A stretch of 16,354 bases of DNA. Origin: UBA11164 sp002420085 (GTDB taxonomy: Bacteria > Pseudomonadota > Gammaproteobacteria > Xanthomonadales > Xanthomonadaceae). The number at the start of each line of letters is the position of its first letter. Positions within the stretch are counted from its first letter, which is position 1. The position numbers were made by a program, and so were the translations under genes. Below, one piece after another: positions 15,611 to 16,354 of this stretch. The notes below the pieces were generated by a model. That model saw only the letters and a program-made list of their open reading frames with translations. It was not told the origin of the DNA and did not search any database. Location of the stretch: positions 1 to 16,354 of the forward strand of contig DALYLJ010000063.1 of the NCBI GenBank assembly GCA_031976395.1, in the 5' to 3' direction.

Positions 15611-15616
15611 ATTCTA
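15611..15616 (-). promoter_or_regulatory. Candidate -10 element of the pyrG promoter
   Basis: TAGAAT on the minus strand (5 of 6 to consensus) would start a short leader of about 18 bases. The leader contains TTTTCC but no Shine-Dalgarno. No good -35 match is visible at 17-base spacing. The region 15651-15792 between pyrG and tRNA-Cys holds nothing else I recognise. Confidence 0.4.
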
Positions 15617-15633
15617 CCGACCCCGAACCCATC

Positions 15634-15650
15634 CGGCGAGTGTCTCGCCG
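15634..15650. terminator. 7-base hairpin between tRNA-Cys and pyrG
   Basis: CGGCGAG-tgt-CTCGCCG is a perfect 7-base stem with a 3-base loop, about 140 bases past the tRNA-Cys 3' end in the direction of its transcription, and just upstream of the pyrG -10 element. It could end the tRNA transcript (no T-run follows) or affect pyrG expression. Confidence 0.35.
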
Positions 15651-15792
15651 TCAGTCTGCGGTATCCAGCGAACCATCAGCGACAAAGCAGCGACCGAGCA
15701 TCGGAGGGCTCGATCTGTGGCAAGCAATGGGAATGGGCCTCGACCGGACCCTGCGGACCTGCGCGCGACTGTGTCGAGCGCGCTGGAGAGAT

Positions 15793-15866
15793 TGGAGGCC
15801 AGGGTCGGAATCGAACCGGCGTACACGGCTTTGCAGGCCGCTGCATGACCACTCTGCCACCTGGCC
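15793..15866 (-). tRNA. tRNA-Cys (GCA anticodon)
   Basis: A complete 74-base cloverleaf on the minus strand. The acceptor stem is GGCCAGG (15866-15860) paired with CCTGGCC. The D-arm resembles E. coli tRNA-Cys (AGTGGTCATGCAGC). The anticodon arm is GCGGC-CTGCAAA-GCCGT, with GCA at 15834-15832; the T-arm contains GGTTCGATTCC. The discriminator base is U73, a known cysteine identity element, and CCA is encoded (15795-15793). Its promoter side is occupied by the repeat array described separately. Confidence 0.97.
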
Positions 15867-15884
15867 AATCTTTTGAAACACACT

Positions 15885-15912
15885 TCGCTACGATCCATCC
15901 ATGGAGCGTCAA
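15885..15912 (-). promoter_or_regulatory. Candidate tRNA-Cys promoter
   Basis: On the minus strand TTGACG (15912-15907), 16 bases, TAGCGA (15890-15885), with transcription expected about 12 bases before the tRNA. The -35 is a 5/6 match and the -10 is weak. The TTG of the -35 belongs to the spacer and ACG to the repeat, so each spacer-repeat junction rebuilds this element. The outermost repeat instead has GCTACG at that place. Confidence 0.45.
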
Positions 15913-15939
15913 TCCGGTCGGCATCCTGCCTCCCCCTCT

Positions 15940-15982
15940 CACCTGCCACGATCCGCCACCGGCGGATCGTCAGCGGCAGGTG
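15940..15982. repeat. Long hairpin in array spacer 1
   Basis: On the plus strand CACCTGCC, ACGATCCGCC, loop ACC, GGCGGATCGT, unpaired CAGC, GGCAGGTG: an 18-base-pair stem with a 4-base bulge on one side. Both arms are perfectly complementary. Confidence 0.85.
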
Positions 15983-16078
15983 TTCGACCACTCTGCCACC
16001 TGGCCAATCTTTTGAAACACACTTCGCTACGATCCATCCATGGAGCGTCAATCCGGTCGGCATCCTGCCTCCCCCTCT

Positions 16079-16121
16079 CACCTGCCACGATCCGCCACCG
16101 GCGGATCGTCAGCGGCAGGTG
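16079..16121. repeat. Long hairpin in array spacer 2
   Basis: Identical to the hairpin at 15940-15982. Confidence 0.85.
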
Positions 16122-16216
16122 TTCGACCACTCTGCCACCTGGCCAATCTTTGAAACACACCTCGCTACGATCCATCCATGGAGCGTCAATCCGGTCGGCA
16201 TCCTGCCTCCCCCTCT

Positions 16217-16259
16217 CACCTGCCACGATCCGCCACCGGCGGATCGTCAGCGGCAGGTG
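16217..16259. repeat. Long hairpin in array spacer 3
   Basis: Identical to the hairpin at 15940-15982. Beyond the array, 16325-16354 holds no recognisable feature before the window ends. Confidence 0.85.
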
Positions 16260-16354
16260 TTCGACCACTCTGCCACCTGGCCAATCTTTGAAACACACTT
16301 CGCTACGATCCATCCATGGAGCGTAGCAGAGACCCGGCCTGTACAGCCCATCGT

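Larger units (their letters stand above)
15847..16324 (-). repeat. tRNA-Cys-derived tandem array: four 62-63-base repeats and three identical 76-base spacers
   Basis: On the minus strand each repeat (R) holds the sequence from just after a -35-like element through the first 20 bases of tRNA-Cys, ending in the D-loop at GTGGTC. Copies lie at 15847-15909 (inside the intact tRNA), 15986-16048, 16125-16186 and 16263-16324. Three 76-base spacers (15910-15985, 16049-16124 and 16187-16262) are identical to each other. R copies differ slightly: the two right-hand ones lack one T in the T-run (TTT instead of TTTT on the plus strand), and the copy at 16125 has one further substitution. The period is 139, 139, 138 bases. 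The last R ends at 16324, where unrelated sequence starts. Three R copies are thus tRNA 5' fragments without anticodon or T-arm, so they are not functional tRNAs. The open frames across the array shift with the 139-base period and are not genes. Confidence 0.93.

Noticed and set aside
15847..15866. Phage or ICE attachment site at tRNA-Cys
   Set aside because: Known integrases mostly use the 3' half or anticodon arm; here only the 5' end is repeated, and no integrase or element is visible in the window.
14354..16015. 553-codon plus-strand frame opposite pyrG
   Set aside because: It is antisense to pyrG and reads through tRNA-Cys; no motif or ribosome site supports it.
15847..16324. CRISPR-like array (regular repeats and spacers)
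   Set aside because: The repeats are 62-63 bases and contain tRNA sequence, the spacers are identical rather than unique, and there are no cas genes.
15614..16326. Open frames on both strands across the repeat array
   Set aside because: The 139-base period is not a multiple of three, so frames change between units. The 'proteins' are repetitive, lack ribosome sites and overlap the tRNA; they are by-products of the repeats.

Overview
The window is GC-rich, densely packed bacterial DNA. A core segment in the order pyrG-kdsA-eno-ftsB-truD, then (divergent) smr, surE-pcm-yqaA-nlpD, matches the housekeeping neighbourhood known from Xanthomonadales/Lysobacterales and other gammaproteobacteria. With an LPS (Kdo) gene, a TonB-dependent receptor and two lipoproteins, this points to a Gram-negative gammaproteobacterium, most likely of the Lysobacterales. 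That placement is an inference from synteny and protein motifs only.

Layout. (1) 1-2230, plus strand: the end of an accessory operon, made of the last codons of an unidentified gene, an NADPH-dependent FMN reductase-like flavoprotein, and a YcaO-domain protein of the azoline-forming (TOMM/RiPP) type that overlaps it by 4 bases. (2) 2231-2448: a convergent intergenic region full of palindromes. (3) 2449-5757, minus strand: a TonB-dependent outer-membrane receptor preceded by a regulator that joins a degenerate receiver domain to a Crp/Fnr-type DNA-binding module. Both have the same conserved 23-base site upstream, suggesting one regulon. (4) 6016-8960, minus strand: surE-pcm-yqaA-nlpD, tightly coupled with two 4-base overlaps. 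(5) 9068-9649, plus strand: an Smr-domain protein. (6) 9691-9903: a small lipoprotein. (7) 10192-15586, minus strand: pyrG, kdsA, eno, ftsB and truD, with ftsB and truD overlapping directly; the ispD-ispF pair often found between them is absent. (8) 15793-15866, minus strand: tRNA-Cys(GCA), preceded on its promoter side by a tandem array (to 16324). The array alternates four copies of the tRNA 5' end plus promoter region with three identical 76-base spacers that each hold a strong hairpin.

How it fits together. Regions 4-8 carry housekeeping work: CTP and Kdo synthesis, glycolysis, division, tRNA pseudouridylation, nucleotide and protein repair, and control of cell-wall amidases. Regions 1-3 look like an accessory module: a candidate azole/azoline RiPP pathway next to a dedicated receptor and regulator. 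No precursor peptide or transporter is visible, so most of that cluster would lie left of the window. The two most unusual items are the tRNA-Cys-derived repeat array and the YcaO/receptor/pseudo-receiver-Crp locus.
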